Shown: piece by piece, positions 7,846-8,532 of the stretch
Numbering within the stretch: position 1 is the stretch's first letter
Layout: each line of letters opens with the position of its first letter
DNA from: an uncultured Coriobacteriales bacterium
GTDB lineage: Bacteria; Actinomycetota; Coriobacteriia; Coriobacteriales; UMGS124
Length of the DNA stretch: 8,532 bases
Reading direction: 5' to 3'
Assembly: GCA_934662525.1 (NCBI GenBank)
Contig: CAKUKJ010000079.1
Span: forward strand, 1-8,532
Made by a program: the position numbers and the translations under genes
Notes under the pieces: model-generated
Databases searched by the model: none
Told to the model about the DNA's origin: nothing
The model's input: the letters and a program-made list of their open reading frames with translations, nothing else

Positions 7846-8204
7846 ACATACGCGTTACGTCTCCTGGGGATCCGCGCCCCTGGTGAATGCTTCCGTAATC
7901 ATGCTTGTGCGTATAGAGGCAACGTCGTCCAGAACCAGTAAGACCGATTCAATCGAGTCTGGGCTGACAGAAACGTTTGCCTCGCGCATTGAAGCCGAAG
8001 CATTTGAGGGCCACCGGCAGGGGGTTGCGACCCGCCCTGCCACGCACGCATGTGCCCTTGAGCGCTCGTTTTACGCGCTTTGCGGCCGTTCAAGCCTGGA
8101 CACAACCGACACCATGTGCACCCGGACGGGCCATGCGCCGCGCCTTTGCGCTGCGTGGGGCTCGGACAGAGCGGGCGCGCAACAACCCCATAAGGAGACT
8201 TTTT
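7846..8204 (+). other. Long gene-free stretch, probable structured leader of the helicase mRNA
   Basis: I see no supported gene in these 359 bases. If the promoter just upstream is real, most of this is a 5' leader of about 365 bases. It can form several hairpins: 7863-7883 (CC-T-GGGG with CCCC-T-GG, one T-T mismatch), 8016-8041 (listed separately), 8061-8079 (AGCGC with GCGCT), and 8131-8158 (11 pairs with two wobbles and two unpaired C residues, loop CTTT). The last is 33 bases before the ribosome binding site. Long leaders are known for some cold-inducible RNA helicase genes, so control by temperature or autoregulation is a reasonable but unproven idea. No tRNA-like, SRP RNA or riboswitch signature was recognised. 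Confidence 0.4.
8016..8041 (+). other. Strong RNA hairpin in the helicase leader
   Basis: GGCAGGG (8016-8022) pairs perfectly with CCCTGCC (8035-8041). The helix continues as GGT (8023-8025) with ACC (8030-8032) over the loop TGCG, leaving CG (8033-8034) bulged. There is no T-run behind it, so it is not an intrinsic terminator. It is the most stable-looking fold in the leader. Confidence 0.45.
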
Positions 8205-8532
8205 ATGGCAACTTTTGAAGAGCTCGGCCTTGGCGAGAACGTCCTGGCCGCCGTCCATCAGATGGGCTACACCGAGGCGACCCCCGTGCAGGAGCAGGCC
8301 ATTCCGCTCGTGCTTGCCGGCCATGACGTGATTGCCGCCGCCCAGACCGGCACCGGCAAGACGGCCGCCTTCACCCTCCCCGTGCTCGACAAGCTCGGCC
8401 ATTTTGAGAAGGGCCACGGCCCCAAGGCCCTCATCGTCACCCCCACCCGCGAGCTCGCCCAGCAGATCGACTCCGTGGCGCGCACCGTGGCCAAGAAGAC
8501 CGGCCACTATGTGCTCACCGTTGTGGGCGGCG
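8205..8532 (+). CDS. DEAD-box ATP-dependent RNA helicase, N-terminal part (cut by window edge)
   Basis: The first 109 codons are present and the gene runs off the end. The protein begins [14 protein letters not shown]. It shows the Q motif with its upstream aromatic ([14 protein letters not shown], 21-34), Walker A AQTGTGKT (46-53), motif Ia PTRELAQQ (80-87), and the start of the GG motif at 108-109. These are the ordered landmarks of RecA domain 1 of DEAD-box helicases, which unwind short RNA duplexes with ATP and act in ribosome assembly, RNA decay or cold adaptation. The DEAD box itself, motif III and the C-terminal region that would separate DeaD, RhlE and CshA types are outside the window, so no symbol is given. 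The ATG at 8205 follows AAGGAG by seven bases. A long structured leader precedes it. Confidence 0.96.
   Translation, partial: MATFEELGLGENVLAAVHQMGYTEATPVQEQAIPLVLAGHDVIAAAQTGTGKTAAFTLPVLDKLGHFEKGHGPKALIVTPTRELAQQIDSVARTVAKKTGHYVLTVVGG

Noticed and set aside
7855..8043. A 44-62 codon minus-strand frame in the helicase leader (contains SPDSIESVLLVLDDVASIRT)
   Set aside because: The peptide looks moderately protein-like, but neither possible start has a ribosome binding site, no family is recognised, and the frame runs through the strongest leader hairpin. It might be a decayed fragment; not supported as a gene.
7846..8204. A structural RNA gene (tRNA, SRP RNA, 6S RNA) in the 359-base gap
   Set aside because: No T-loop sequence, SRP core or 6S-like long interrupted helix could be found by eye.
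7802..8218. A 138-codon plus-strand frame over the same leader
   Set aside because: It begins within the promoter candidate, uses codons rare in the neighbours (AGA, ATA), has no binding site and overlaps the helicase start out of frame.

Overview
The window is GC-rich, densely coded and strongly biased to G/C at third codon positions. The gene set is that of an anaerobe: two orphan iron-sulfur proteins of a type common in strict anaerobes, plus a mazG-eno gene pair of the kind found in Actinomycetota. I infer an anaerobic actinobacterium, most likely class Coriobacteriia. The order or genus cannot be fixed from this sequence alone.

Layout. Bases 1-100 hold the start of serC (minus strand, cut by the window edge). 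corA, a CorA-type divalent cation channel, follows at 258-1214 (minus). A divergent region at 1215-1462 leads to a 263-residue two-cluster iron-sulfur protein (1463-2254, plus). Next comes an AGCS-type sodium:amino-acid symporter (2414-3853, plus). A 300-base gap between convergent genes (3854-4153) holds two strong terminators that flank a compact palindromic element. eno (4154-5446) and mazG (5443-6351), both minus, form a translationally coupled operon transcribed from about 6430. A second divergent region with a clear TATAAT box drives a 383-residue multi-cluster iron-sulfur protein (6594-7745, plus). A 459-base gene-free stretch (7746-8204) carries a promoter-like sequence inside a dyad and then a long, hairpin-rich leader. 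The window ends in the first 109 codons of a DEAD-box RNA helicase (from 8205, plus).

How the genes relate. serC, eno and mazG are housekeeping genes (serine synthesis, glycolysis, nucleotide-pool cleaning). The two iron-sulfur proteins have no catalytic subunit beside them, so their redox partners must be encoded elsewhere. The upstream regions of the 263-residue iron-sulfur protein and of the symporter carry almost the same small inverted repeat, with an identical arm and spacer layout and at about the same distance from each start codon (75 and 79 bases). This suggests that these two adjacent but separately promoted genes answer to one regulator.

I found no CRISPR array, insertion sequence, tRNA or rRNA, and no clear defence or other new multi-gene system. 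The items most worth following up are the paired operator-like sites, the palindromic element at 3970-4039, the two orphan iron-sulfur proteins, and the helicase leader.
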